Origin: Verrucosispora sp. WMMD573
GTDB taxonomy: Bacteria > Actinomycetota > Actinomycetes > Mycobacteriales > Micromonosporaceae
Direction: 5' to 3'
Length of the DNA stretch: 64,000 nucleotides
NCBI RefSeq assembly: GCF_027497175.1
Contig: NZ_CP114901.1
Span: 5,270,001-5,334,000, forward strand
Shown piece by piece: positions 24,766-33,342 of this stretch. The stretch's first letter is position 1. Each line of letters begins with the position of its first letter. The notes beneath the pieces are model-generated. The model was not told the origin of the DNA. It did no database searches and was given only the letters and a program-made list of their open reading frames with translations. A program made the translations under genes and the position numbers.

Positions 24766-26525
24766 ACGGTACGGAGTACGTCCGGCAGGACCGCACCGGC
24801 CCGGCCCGGGTGGTGCCCCTGCTCGGATGGCTGCGCCACTACGACCGCCGCACCCTGCGCCACGACCTGATCGCCGGTCTGACCGTGGCGGTCATGCTGG
24901 TCCCGCAGAGCATGGCCTATGCCGCGCTGGCCGGCATGCCTCCGGTCACCGGGCTCTACGCCTCGGTCGTGCCGCTGCTGGTCTACGCGCTGCTGGGTAG
25001 TTCCGGATCGCTGGCCGTCGGGCCGGTGGCCATCACCGCGCTGATGACCGGCACCGCGCTCGCTCCCCTGGCCGACGGCGACCCCACCCGTTACGCCGCC
25101 CTCGCCGGTCTGCTCGCCCTGCTGGTCGGCGCGATCCAGGTGCTGATGGGTGTGCTCCGGCTCGGGGCCCTGATCAACTTCATGTCCCACTCGGTGCTGT
25201 CCGGCTTCGCCTCCGCCGCCGCGATCGTGATCGCGACCAGCCAGGTGAAGGACCTGCTCGGACTCGACGCGGGGCGGGCGGAGACCTTTCCGGAGATCGC
25301 CGCGTCGCTCTGGCGTTCGGCCACCACCGTCCACCCGCTGACAGTCCTCGTCTCGGCGACCAGCGTCGCCGGTCTGCTACTGGTTCGCCGCTACCTGCCG
25401 AAACTGCCCGGCGCCCTGCTCGTGGTGGCGGGCGTCACCGTGGCCAGCATCGCCTTCTCCCTCGGCACGCGCGGCGTGCGGATCCTCACCGAGGTCCCCG
25501 GCGGACTTCCCGCTCCGGCCCTCCCCGCGCTCGGCGGCTCGGACGTGACGGCGTTGCTGCCGGCGGCGGCGGCGATCGCCCTGGTCGCCTACATGGAGGG
25601 CATCGCCGTGGCCAAGTCCCTCGCGGCGCGGAGCCGCCAGCAGATCAGCCCCAACCAGGAGCTCGCGGCGGTCGGTTCGGCAAACGTCGCAGCCGGCCTG
25701 TTCCAGGCGTTTCCGGTGGCCGGCGGCTTCTCCCGCAGCGCGGTGAACTACTCGGCCGGGGCACGCACCCCCCTGGCCAGTGTGGTCACCGCCCTGATGG
25801 TGGCCCTGACCGCGGTATTCCTGACGCCGGCCTTCCACCACCTGCCCAAGGCGGTGCTCGCCGCCATCGTGGTGGTGGCGGTGCTCGGGCTTGTCGACCG
25901 CCGGTCGGCGGTGACCGCGTGGCGGACCCGCCGCTCGGACGGGCTGACCCTCGCGCTCACCTTCGTGGTCACCCTGCTGTTCGGGGTCGAACCCGGTCTC
26001 GCCGCCGGCGTGACCTTCGCCCTGGCGGTCTTCCTGTGGCGTTCGGCCCGGCCGCATCTGGCCGAACTCGGCCGGGTGCCGGGCACGCAGACGTACCGCA
26101 ACGTGGCGCGCTACGCGGGCCTGATCACCGACCCCCGGGCCGCGATCGTCCGGGTGGACGGACCGCTGTACTTCGCCAACGCGCAGTTCCTGGAGGACCG
26201 GCTGCTCAGCCTGGCCGAGCAACGGCCGGAACTGACGGCACTGGTGCTCGACGCCAGCGCGATCAGCGACGCCGATGTCGACGGCGCCCACGCCGTCGCC
26301 GAGCTTCACGAACGTCTCGCGTCCCGGGGCGTGGCGCTGCACCTGGCCACCGTCCGTGGGCCGGTGCGCGACCTGCTCGGACGGGCGGGCGTGTGGCAGA
26401 CGGTACATGCCGCCGGTCAGGTGCACCCTGACCTGACCGCTGCGCTGACGGCCACCGGCGGCGGAGCGGCGCAGCCGGTGGTCGGCACACCCGCACGGCC
26501 GCCGTCGCCACAGGAGGTGTTCTAG
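24762..26525 (+). CDS. SulP-family anion transporter with STAS domain
   Basis: 587 residues. The membrane part starts with the family signature LIAGLTVAVMLVPQSMAYAALAGMPPVTGLY and has some 10-12 helices to about residue 425. A C-terminal STAS domain (about 440-555) carries YFANAQFLEDRL and LDASAISDADVDGAHAV. SulP proteins carry sulfate, bicarbonate or other anions. It begins with a GTG inside the rhodanese stop. A carbonic-anhydrase-like gene follows two bases after its stop, a pairing that usually points to bicarbonate, whereas the sulfur genes around it point to sulfate, sulfite or thiosulfate. Both remain open. Confidence 0.9.
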   Translation: MNGTEYVRQDRTGPARVVPLLGWLRHYDRRTLRHDLIAGLTVAVMLVPQSMAYAALAGMPPVTGLYASVVPLLVYALLGSSGSLAVGPVAITALMTGTALAPLADGDPTRYAALAGLLALLVGAIQVLMGVLRLGALINFMSHSVLSGFASAAAIVIATSQVKDLLGLDAGRAETFPEIAASLWRSATTVHPLTVLVSATSVAGLLLVRRYLPKLPGALLVVAGVTVASIAFSLGTRGVRILTEVPGGLPAPALPALGGSDVTALLPAAAAIALVAYMEGIAVAKSLAARSRQQISPNQELAAVGSANVAAGLFQAFPVAGGFSRSAVNYSAGARTPLASVVTALMVALTAVFLTPAFHHLPKAVLAAIVVVAVLGLVDRRSAVTAWRTRRSDGLTLALTFVVTLLFGVEPGLAAGVTFALAVFLWRSARPHLAELGRVPGTQTYRNVARYAGLITDPRAAIVRVDGPLYFANAQFLEDRLLSLAEQRPELTALVLDASAISDADVDGAHAVAELHERLASRGVALHLATVRGPVRDLLGRAGVWQTVHAAGQVHPDLTAALTATGGGAAQPVVGTPARPPSPQEVF

Positions 26526-26527
26526 CC

Positions 26528-26944
26528 GTGCCGGACCGCTTCGCCACGCTGCTGAGCTGCATCGACGGTCGCATCCAGCGTCCCCTCGACGAGTGGGTGA
26601 GACGGCATCTCGACGTCGAGTACCTCGACACCATCACCGAGCCCGGGCCGGAGGCACTGCTGGCCACGACAGGTGAGTCCCGACTGGACTCTCTGCTGGA
26701 GAAGGTGCGGGTCTCCCAGCGGGCACACGGCAGCGCGACGCTGGTCGTCGCCGCCCACTCCGACTGCGCGGGAAACCCGGTGAGCGTGGCCGAGCATCAT
26801 CGCCAACTGCGCGCCGGCCTGTCCCGGCTGGCCACCCGGCTGCCGGGCACCCGCATCCTGGCCGTGCATGCCGGCCGCTGCGGCCACCGGTGCTGGGCAC
26901 CCGAACTCGTCGCGGAGGTGACCCCGCCGAAAACCGGACCGTAG
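26528..26944 (+). CDS. Carbonic-anhydrase-like zinc protein
   Basis: 138 residues, shorter than classical beta-carbonic anhydrases (about 200). The residues that matter are present: Cys11 with the Asp13-Arg15 dyad (SCIDGR), and His77 and Cys80 in AAHSDCAGNP, giving the Cys-His-Cys zinc site. The C-terminal third has another GRCGHRC cluster. Best described as a member of the small putative carbonic anhydrase group (Pro_CA_2-like). Directly follows the SulP gene, so bicarbonate/CO2 exchange for that transporter is likely. The spacing of two bases implies one transcript. Confidence 0.7.
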   Translation: MPDRFATLLSCIDGRIQRPLDEWVRRHLDVEYLDTITEPGPEALLATTGESRLDSLLEKVRVSQRAHGSATLVVAAHSDCAGNPVSVAEHHRQLRAGLSRLATRLPGTRILAVHAGRCGHRCWAPELVAEVTPPKTGP

Positions 26945-26959
26945 CACTGTGCCCATCGC

Positions 26960-26975
26960 ATACCCCGGGGGGTAT
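26960..26975. promoter_or_regulatory. CstR operator-like palindrome 3
   Basis: ATACCCCGGGGGGTAT lies 45 bases upstream of the persulfide dioxygenase start. It is the same 16-base design as the sites at 24052 and 24131, so this gene probably has its own CstR-controlled promoter in addition to any read-through. Confidence 0.7.
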
Positions 26976-27020
26976 GTGGGAGAGTTCCGCCGACCGTTCT
27001 CGTCATGAAGGAGTTTGACC

Positions 27021-28406
27021 ATGCTGTTCACCCAGTACTACCTGGACTGCCTCTCCCAGGCGTCGTACCTGGTCGCCGACGACACCACCGGTCGGGCGGT
27101 CCTGGTCGACCCGCGCCGCGACATCGAGGAGTACCTCATCGACTCCCGGGCCCGGGGGCTGACCATCGAGGGCGTGATCAACACCCATTTCCACGCCGAC
27201 TTCCTCGCCGGGCATCTGGAGGTGGCGGCGGCGACCGGCGCCTGGATCGGGTACGGCCGACGCGCCGAGACCGAGTATCCGATCCGCAAGTTGACCGACG
27301 GCGACCGGATCAGCCTCGGCGAGGTGACCCTGGAGATCATGGAGACGCCGGGCCACACTCCGGAGTCGATAAGCGTGCTGGTGTACGAGCACGCCGACGA
27401 CCCCGTGCCGTACGGGGTGCTGACCGGTGACGCGTTGTTCATCGGCGACGTGGGCCGGCCCGATCTGCTCGCCTCGCTCGGCGTCACCGCCGACGAGTTG
27501 GGCAGCATGCTCTACCACAGCGTGCACCAGAAGCTGATGAACCTGCCCGATCAGGTGCGGGTCTTCCCGGCCCACGGCGCGGGCTCGGCCTGCGGCAAGA
27601 ACCTGTCGACCGAGCGGCAGTCCACCATCGGCGAGCAGCGCCGCACCAACTACGCCTGCGCGCCGATGGGTGAGGAGCAGTTCGTCGCGCTGGTCGCCGG
27701 TGGTCAGCCGGCGACGCCCGGGTACTTCGCCTTCGATGCGGTGCTCAACCGCAAGGCCCGCGAGCTGTTCGACCGCGCCCGCGCCGCCCGGCCGCTCACC
27801 CCCGCCGAGTTCCTCGCCGCCCGGGCCGACGGTGCCATCGTCGTCGACACCCGCGACCCGCACGAGTACGCCGCCGGGCACCTTCGTGGCGCGATCAACA
27901 TCCCTGCCGACGGCCGCTTCGCCGAGACCGCCGGTAGCGTCGTGGCACCCGAGCGCACCATCCTCGTCGTCGCCCACCAGGACCGCGAGGAGGAGATCGT
28001 GACCCGCCTCGCCCGGATCGGTTTCGACCATGTCGCCGGTTACCTGCGCGATCCCGAGGACGCGTTCCGCGAGATGGTCGCCGAGCTGACCCCGGCCAGC
28101 CGGGTCACCGCCACCGAGCTGCGCGAGGCGCTCGACCGGACCGAGCCGCCGCGCGTGCTCGACGTGCGCAACGCCGGCGAGCGCGAGCAGGGCGCGATCG
28201 CCGGATCGCTGCACATCCCGCTGGCCGAACTGCCCCGGCGACTCGACGAGGTGCCCGAGGACCGGCCCGTCGTCGTGCACTGCGCCGGTGGCTACCGCTC
28301 CTCGGTCGCGGCCAGCCTGCTGCGGGAGGCCGGCCGTACCGACGTCGCCGACCTGCTCGGCGGCTACGGCGCCTGGCAGGCGCTGCGGCAATCCACCGCG
28401 GCCTGA
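27021..28406 (+). CDS. cstB: Persulfide dioxygenase-rhodanese fusion (CstB-like)
   Basis: 461 residues. N-terminal metallo-beta-lactamase domain (1-235) of the ETHE1/persulfide dioxygenase type with THFHADFLAGH, the ETPGHTPES histidine, LTGDALFIGDVGRPD and FPAHGAGSACG. Two rhodanese domains follow. The first (about 265-355) lacks the catalytic cysteine, having AHQDREE in the loop. The second (about 365-458) has it (VVHCAGGYRSS). This layout, with a pseudo-rhodanese in the middle, is that of CstB, which oxidises persulfide to sulfite and makes thiosulfate. The ATG at 27021 has AAGGAG seven bases upstream. Last gene of the CstR regulon, convergent with the peptide cluster. Confidence 0.9.
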   Translation: MLFTQYYLDCLSQASYLVADDTTGRAVLVDPRRDIEEYLIDSRARGLTIEGVINTHFHADFLAGHLEVAAATGAWIGYGRRAETEYPIRKLTDGDRISLGEVTLEIMETPGHTPESISVLVYEHADDPVPYGVLTGDALFIGDVGRPDLLASLGVTADELGSMLYHSVHQKLMNLPDQVRVFPAHGAGSACGKNLSTERQSTIGEQRRTNYACAPMGEEQFVALVAGGQPATPGYFAFDAVLNRKARELFDRARAARPLTPAEFLAARADGAIVVDTRDPHEYAAGHLRGAINIPADGRFAETAGSVVAPERTILVVAHQDREEEIVTRLARIGFDHVAGYLRDPEDAFREMVAELTPASRVTATELREALDRTEPPRVLDVRNAGEREQGAIAGSLHIPLAELPRRLDEVPEDRPVVVHCAGGYRSSVAASLLREAGRTDVADLLGGYGAWQALRQSTAA

Positions 28407-28414
28407 GCCCGACC

Positions 28415-28456
28415 GGTGCGGGCGTGGCCGCTCCTGTCGCGGTCACGCCCCGCACC
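28415..28456. terminator. Strong hairpin between convergent units
   Basis: GGTGCGGGCGTGGCCGC and GCGGTCACGCCCCGCACC can pair over about 17 bases around a loop of about six (CTCCTGT), with one mismatch and one bulge. It starts nine bases after the persulfide dioxygenase stop and faces the end of the NRPS cluster from the other side, so it may serve both. No T-run follows, as is usual in actinomycetes. Confidence 0.65.
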
Positions 28457-28545
28457 GCTACCCGGCCGCGCGCCTGCCGGTTCCACACACCGCGCCCGGC
28501 CCAAGCTGCGGCCGGACAGCCGGGGACCGGGCCGACGGGACCGGC

Positions 28546-29730
28546 TCAGCCGTGCAACTTGAGGGCCCGGAGCAGTTCGTCGTTCTCCTCGGGAGTACCG
28601 ATCGACAGCCGAACACCACCGTCGATGACGCTGCTGCGGTCCCGCAGCCGGATGCCCTGCGCGGCCAGGGCGCCGCACAGCCGCTGCGGATCCTCGGTCC
28701 GCAGCAGCAGGAAGTTCGCGTCCGACGGGAACACCTCGATCACCGACGGCAGCTGCGCCAGGGCGTTGCGCACCCGATCCCGCTCGGCGACGATGCGCTC
28801 GATGGTGCGCCGACCGTGCGCGATGCCCGCGGGCGAGATCGCCGCGCCGATCGCGCGGATCGCCGTGACGGCGAGAGGGTACGGCGGCATGATGCGGCGC
28901 AGTACCCCGATGACCTCCGGGTGGGCGAGGGTGATGCCGCAGCGCTCACCGGCGAGGCTGTACTCCTTGGACAGCGACCGCACGACGACGAGATTGGGCC
29001 GGCCGGCGATGTCGCCCGCGAGTGACGGCTGACCCGAGTAATCGAGGTAAAGCTCGTCGACCACCACCATCGCCCGGCCGCGCAGCCGTTCGGCGAGCCG
29101 CAGCACGGACGCCCGGTCCATCAGGTTGGCGGTCGGGTTGTTCGGCGAGCAGACGAAGACGAGCTTGATCCCCGGGTCGGCGGCGCAGGCCGCCAGCATC
29201 GCGTCGGCGTCGAGCTGGTACGACCCGGGCACGAGGGGCACCCGGCACACCGAGGCGCCCTGGATGGCCGCGGCCGTCTCGTACATCACGAACGTCGGCG
29301 GTGTGATCAGGATGCCGTCCCGGCCGGCCGCACAGAACGCGCGGACCAGCAGGTCGATGGACTCGTCCGCGCCACGCGACAGGAAGAGCTGCTCCACCGG
29401 CAGGCCGTAGATCTCGGCGAAGCGGCCCAGCAGCGATGGTGGTTGCGGCTCCGGGTACCGGTTGAGGCCCTCCTGCTCGGGCCCGCCCGGGTACGGCGGG
29501 TAGGGGTTCTCGTTCGCGTCGAGGTGGATCCGGGCGGCCTGCTCGGCCTCGACGCGCGCCGAACTGTAGGGCCGCATCGCGTAGATCTCGGGCCGGACCA
29601 GCGAAACGATGTCATCCACGAGCTGCGCGATCCTCTCCGGCCGGGCCGGGTCCGCCCCGGTAGGCGCAGGGTACCGCCCCCGCCCGGTCGGCCTGCCCGT
29701 TGGTGGGCGCTGGCCGATCCCGTGGTGCAT
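28546..29730 (-). CDS. HisC-like class I/II PLP aminotransferase
   Basis: 394 residues from the ATG at 29730, or 357 from a GTG at 29619, which is closer to the usual HisC length. Typical histidinol-phosphate aminotransferase features: LDANENPYPPYP, GADESIDLLVRAF, VCSPNNPTAN, the VVDELYLDY aspartate/tyrosine pair, and the PLP lysine in VVRSLSKEYSLAGERCG. Last gene of the peptide operon, eight bases after the acylase stop. Inside an NRPS cluster such enzymes usually transaminate a precursor or intermediate rather than serve histidine synthesis, and no other his gene is near. The substrate is unknown. Confidence 0.85.
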   Translation of the reverse strand: MHHGIGQRPPTGRPTGRGRYPAPTGADPARPERIAQLVDDIVSLVRPEIYAMRPYSSARVEAEQAARIHLDANENPYPPYPGGPEQEGLNRYPEPQPPSLLGRFAEIYGLPVEQLFLSRGADESIDLLVRAFCAAGRDGILITPPTFVMYETAAAIQGASVCRVPLVPGSYQLDADAMLAACAADPGIKLVFVCSPNNPTANLMDRASVLRLAERLRGRAMVVVDELYLDYSGQPSLAGDIAGRPNLVVVRSLSKEYSLAGERCGITLAHPEVIGVLRRIMPPYPLAVTAIRAIGAAISPAGIAHGRRTIERIVAERDRVRNALAQLPSVIEVFPSDANFLLLRTEDPQRLCGALAAQGIRLRDRSSVIDGGVRLSIGTPEENDELLRALKLHG

Positions 29731-29738
29731 GCGGTCGC

Positions 29739-32093
29739 TCAACCTCTCGACGAACGTGACCGCCGCAGCGTGAGCGTCCGACCCGCCCTGCCCTCCGGGC
29801 CGGCGAGCGGCACCGGGTACGTCTGCCCCCGGGCATGTACCGGCGTCTGGTCGTCGTAGTGCAGGGAGCCGGGCAACCCCGAGCTGCCGTGCCGCAGGAC
29901 GTCCCGCAGCACCGGCCCGGCGGGGTCGACCTCGGCCACGAAGCGCCAGGGTGCGCCCTCGATCGCGGCGCCGCTGCGATCGGGCGTCATGAGACAGACC
30001 GTATGGCCGCTGCCTCCGACCGGGGTCTCGTCGCCACCGAAGAGCCCGCGTAGCCCGGGTAGCGCCTTGGCGATCGGATGCCGGTCGTCGACGCGGTGCA
30101 CCGCGTCGTAACGCCAACCAGCCGGGTCCGCGCCGTGTGCGGTGACGATTCTCTCGATCGCCGTGTGCAGCGCTTCGGCGACGACGACCGGCAGTGGCTC
30201 GGTCTCGCCGAGTCGCTGTCGGGCCTCCGCGTCAAGAATGAGATGATCAACTTGAAGGGTCAGATCGGGCATGCTGGTGGCCAGCTCCGCACCCAGTGGT
30301 TCGGTCACCCATCGGTCCACCAGGGCCTGGAGCAGACGGAGAAAGACAAGTGGCGCCGGCTGCTCACCTCGGGCGTGGCCGTCCCACTCACTGAGCAGGC
30401 GGTGCCCGATCCGCACCAGCTCATCCGTCGGCGGGCGGGCCGCCAGCGCGTCCAGCAGCACCGGCAACACCCGGGCCGCCCGTCCGTCGGCCACGTCGTT
30501 CTGCCAGCGCGCACACTCCTCCGCCGAGATCGACCCGGCGCGGATCAGCTGCTCGATGCGTTCGGCCCGGTACGGGGCGACCCAGTCGGCACCGACCTGC
30601 ACCCGCGCGTCGTCCGGCACCAGTTTGTGGTTCGCCGAGATGAGGTAGCCCTCGGCAGGGTTGACCGTCTCCGGCAGTTCGTCGAACGGGAGCAGGTCCT
30701 GCCACGACTCGGCGACGTCGGCGAACGATGCTGGGGCGAGCCCGCTGCCCGGCCGCCGCCGCGGCACGTTTCCGGCGGTCTTGAGCGCTATGACATCGTC
30801 GGCGGTGGCCACCACCACGTTGAGCACCGGCACCCCGAAGTCGCGGAGGGCCGCCCGGAAGCCGGGATAGTTCTCCGCCCGCCACATCCGCAGACAACCG
30901 ACGATCTCGGTGGAGGGGACGAAACCGCTCCAGAAGAGGCCCAGCCGGGCGTCACCGTCCGGACCTGGCTCGTCGAACTCGACGTGCCGCTGCCCGCCTG
31001 CGGCCCGGACCGCGACGTCCGCGCCGCCGCGTACCGAGATGACGCTCTCCTGGCTCCAGGTCGGTTGTGCTGCCGGGCCGTCGAGCAGGCAGAGATCCTG
31101 AGTGTCGACAGTGGCGTTGGTGATGCCCCAGGCCAGTCGGCTGTTGCTGCCGGCGATGAGTCCGGGCAGTCCGGGCACGGTGACGCCGTACGCCGTCGCC
31201 GGCACCGCCGGCAGCAGCAGGCCCATCTGGTACCAGATGCTCGGTTGGGTGAACAGCACGTGCGGATCGTTGGCCAGCAGCGGCGCGCCCGAGCGGGTGA
31301 GTCGCCCCGAGATCGCCCAGGCGTTGGATCCGGGCGACGTCTCCCCGCCCAGCAGCCCGCGCAGCCAGGCACGGGACTGCTCGGGCAGCTCGGCGACCGG
31401 GGCGGGCCCGGCTGCTACCGGGCTGCCGGGGCGTTGCTCGTCGCCCCGAAATGGACGCCTGATGGTCACGGCGCCGTCGATCGGGTAGCGAGGCGCGGAG
31501 AAACAGTCCGCGTAGCGGGGTCGCTCCGCCGCGAGTCGCATGCGGAAGACCTCCTGCCGGAGGTTGGTGCCGAGGTCGAACCCCAGATGCTTGACGATGA
31601 GCACGGAGTCGAGCGGCGTCCAGGGGTCGGGGCGGTAGCGGAGCAGCAGGAACTCCACCGGAAGACCGGCCCGCCGCCGGAGCCGGCGGATCGCCGCGTT
31701 GACGCCGTCGCTGAAGGCCGCCAGGCAGGCGTACGACTCAGGGTCCACCAGTTCCAGCGAGCGGCGGGCCACCCGTTCCAGAGCGAGCCTGCGGGCCCGC
31801 ACGTCCTCGGGCGCCACCGTCTCGCCCAGCACCTCCGCCAGTCGGCCGCGGGCCCGCCGTCGGAGCACGTCCATCTGCCACAGCCGGTCAGTGGCCTGCG
31901 CGAATCCGCTCGCGAAGTAGAGGTCGCGCTCGTCGTGGGCGACGATCCACGGCACCCCCCGGCCGTCGCGACGAACCGTGGCCCCGTCGGTCAGGCCGCT
32001 GAGCCGCAGCGAGCCGCGACCGACGTGTGCCCGTACGGCCGGCGCGCGCAGCAGCCGCAGTGCCGCGTCGCGTACCCCGTCACGTCGCGCCAT
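29739..32093 (-). CDS. Penicillin acylase-family Ntn hydrolase, candidate deacylase of the lipopeptide
   Basis: 784 residues, the usual precursor length. The autoproteolytic site and N-terminal nucleophile serine are at about 257-259 (ETSPGSNAWAISG). Family landmarks on the beta chain are NDPHVLFTQPSIWYQMGL, AYGVTVPGLPGLIAGSN and NHKLVPDD. PvdQ and related acylases remove a fatty acyl chain from a peptide or lactone. Because the NRPS starts with a fatty-acyl-AMP ligase, removal of that chain during maturation is the natural hypothesis. I see no signal peptide: the N terminus is MARRDGVRDAALRLLRAP, unlike periplasmic PvdQ. Overlaps the exporter gene by 14 bases. Confidence 0.87.
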   Translation of the reverse strand: MARRDGVRDAALRLLRAPAVRAHVGRGSLRLSGLTDGATVRRDGRGVPWIVAHDERDLYFASGFAQATDRLWQMDVLRRRARGRLAEVLGETVAPEDVRARRLALERVARRSLELVDPESYACLAAFSDGVNAAIRRLRRRAGLPVEFLLLRYRPDPWTPLDSVLIVKHLGFDLGTNLRQEVFRMRLAAERPRYADCFSAPRYPIDGAVTIRRPFRGDEQRPGSPVAAGPAPVAELPEQSRAWLRGLLGGETSPGSNAWAISGRLTRSGAPLLANDPHVLFTQPSIWYQMGLLLPAVPATAYGVTVPGLPGLIAGSNSRLAWGITNATVDTQDLCLLDGPAAQPTWSQESVISVRGGADVAVRAAGGQRHVEFDEPGPDGDARLGLFWSGFVPSTEIVGCLRMWRAENYPGFRAALRDFGVPVLNVVVATADDVIALKTAGNVPRRRPGSGLAPASFADVAESWQDLLPFDELPETVNPAEGYLISANHKLVPDDARVQVGADWVAPYRAERIEQLIRAGSISAEECARWQNDVADGRAARVLPVLLDALAARPPTDELVRIGHRLLSEWDGHARGEQPAPLVFLRLLQALVDRWVTEPLGAELATSMPDLTLQVDHLILDAEARQRLGETEPLPVVVAEALHTAIERIVTAHGADPAGWRYDAVHRVDDRHPIAKALPGLRGLFGGDETPVGGSGHTVCLMTPDRSGAAIEGAPWRFVAEVDPAGPVLRDVLRHGSSGLPGSLHYDDQTPVHARGQTYPVPLAGPEGRAGRTLTLRRSRSSRG

Positions 32094-33342
32094 CGCCGAC
32101 CGCCGTCCGTGCCCGAGGGGCGGCCTTGCCCATCTGCAGACCGGGAAGGTTACGGCCCACCAGGAGGTAGATCAGGACACTGATCACCGCGAAGACGCTC
32201 ACCCCGAGGAACATCGCCGTCCCGCCGTAGTGCGCCAGGATCAGCCCACCGGTGAAGGGTCCGATGAAGCCACCGAGCTGCGCGAAGGTCTGTGCCCCGA
32301 AGTAGCTGCCCCGCCGGTCCGGCGGTGCGATCCGGTCGATGACGGCGAACTCCGCCGGGATGATGAAGGTCTCCCCGACCGTGAAGATCACCATCGCGGC
32401 CACGAACTGCCAGCCCGGACCGGCGAAGGCGAAGCCCACCATGCCCGCGACGAGGAGCACCCCGCCGATGACGATCGACCGCACCGGGTCACGCTTGCGC
32501 GCGTACCGCGAGACGAAGAGTTGAACGACGACAACGGTGACGGCGTTGGTGGTCAGCACGTAGCCGAGGATCTTCGTTCCGTCGGCGAATCCGGCGGAGA
32601 GATGCTGTGCCAGCAGCGCCGAAATCTTGCTGTGTACCGCCTCCAGCAGCAGACCCGCGGCGATGAAGCAGAGCAGCCGGAAGTCCCGGACGACCACCCG
32701 GAAGCTGTCCCGCAGCCCTTCGAGATGGCTCCGAAGACCGGTGCTGGGCTCCTGCTCCGGCACCGCCGGTGTCACCGGCGGCAGGAACAGCAGTGTCAGC
32801 CCGAACAGGCAGAGATAGACCGCGTAGACCACGGCGCCGACCAGGAAGGCCACCCGGCCACCGGAGAGGCCGGCGTACGCGCCCAGCAGCGGCCCCACGG
32901 CGAACCCGACGTTTACCGCCATGTACTGGTACGAGAACCACCTCAGCCGGTCCTCCGCCGGCAGCAGATCACTCAGCAGGGCCTTCGCCACCGGGTTGAA
33001 GGTGCTGCTGCTGAGGGCCAGGGCGGCGTTGATGAAGAAGACCGCCAGCACCCCGTTGCTGTAGTAGAAGGCCACGAAGGAGGCGATGACCCCGGACAAC
33101 GCGAGCAGCAGCAGCCTGGTACGGCCCAGCGCGTCGGAGAGGGAGCCACCGACGAAGCCGGCGAAGATCGAGAAGAAGACCGACGACCCGATGATGAAGC
33201 CGATCGTGGTCGGGGTGAGTCCCAGCTCCCGATGGAGAAAGATCGCGAGAAAGGGGATCGCCACCGAGTTCGCCAGACTCATGATCCCGGCCCCGGCGAT
33301 CAGTAGTCGGGCCAACATCATGGGACGGGTTGTCGTCGTCAT
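32080..33342 (-). CDS. MFS transporter, probable product exporter
   Basis: 420 residues with 12 predicted helices. The loop after helix 2 reads GGSLSDALGRTR, the MFS motif A. The N and C halves are separated by a longer hydrophilic loop at about 195-220 (PEQEPSTGLRSHLEGLRD). Groups with the MDR-type DHA1 exporters. The start codon overlaps the stop of the last NRPS gene by four bases and the C terminus overlaps the acylase start, so it is firmly in the operon and probably exports the peptide or its acylated precursor. It is only distantly similar to the other MFS protein in the window (1736-2971). Confidence 0.87.
   Translation of the reverse strand: MTTTTRPMMLARLLIAGAGIMSLANSVAIPFLAIFLHRELGLTPTTIGFIIGSSVFFSIFAGFVGGSLSDALGRTRLLLLALSGVIASFVAFYYSNGVLAVFFINAALALSSSTFNPVAKALLSDLLPAEDRLRWFSYQYMAVNVGFAVGPLLGAYAGLSGGRVAFLVGAVVYAVYLCLFGLTLLFLPPVTPAVPEQEPSTGLRSHLEGLRDSFRVVVRDFRLLCFIAAGLLLEAVHSKISALLAQHLSAGFADGTKILGYVLTTNAVTVVVVQLFVSRYARKRDPVRSIVIGGVLLVAGMVGFAFAGPGWQFVAAMVIFTVGETFIIPAEFAVIDRIAPPDRRGSYFGAQTFAQLGGFIGPFTGGLILAHYGGTAMFLGVSVFAVISVLIYLLVGRNLPGLQMGKAAPRARTAVGDGAT

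Noticed and set aside
26528-26944. A truncated beta-carbonic anhydrase pseudogene
   Set aside because: All zinc and dyad residues are present, the frame is closed cleanly and it is coupled to the SulP gene, so a short family member is more likely than a fragment.
30078-32183. A 701-codon plus-strand frame
   Set aside because: Antisense to the penicillin acylase, whose conserved motifs are clear; the translation is a typical shadow.
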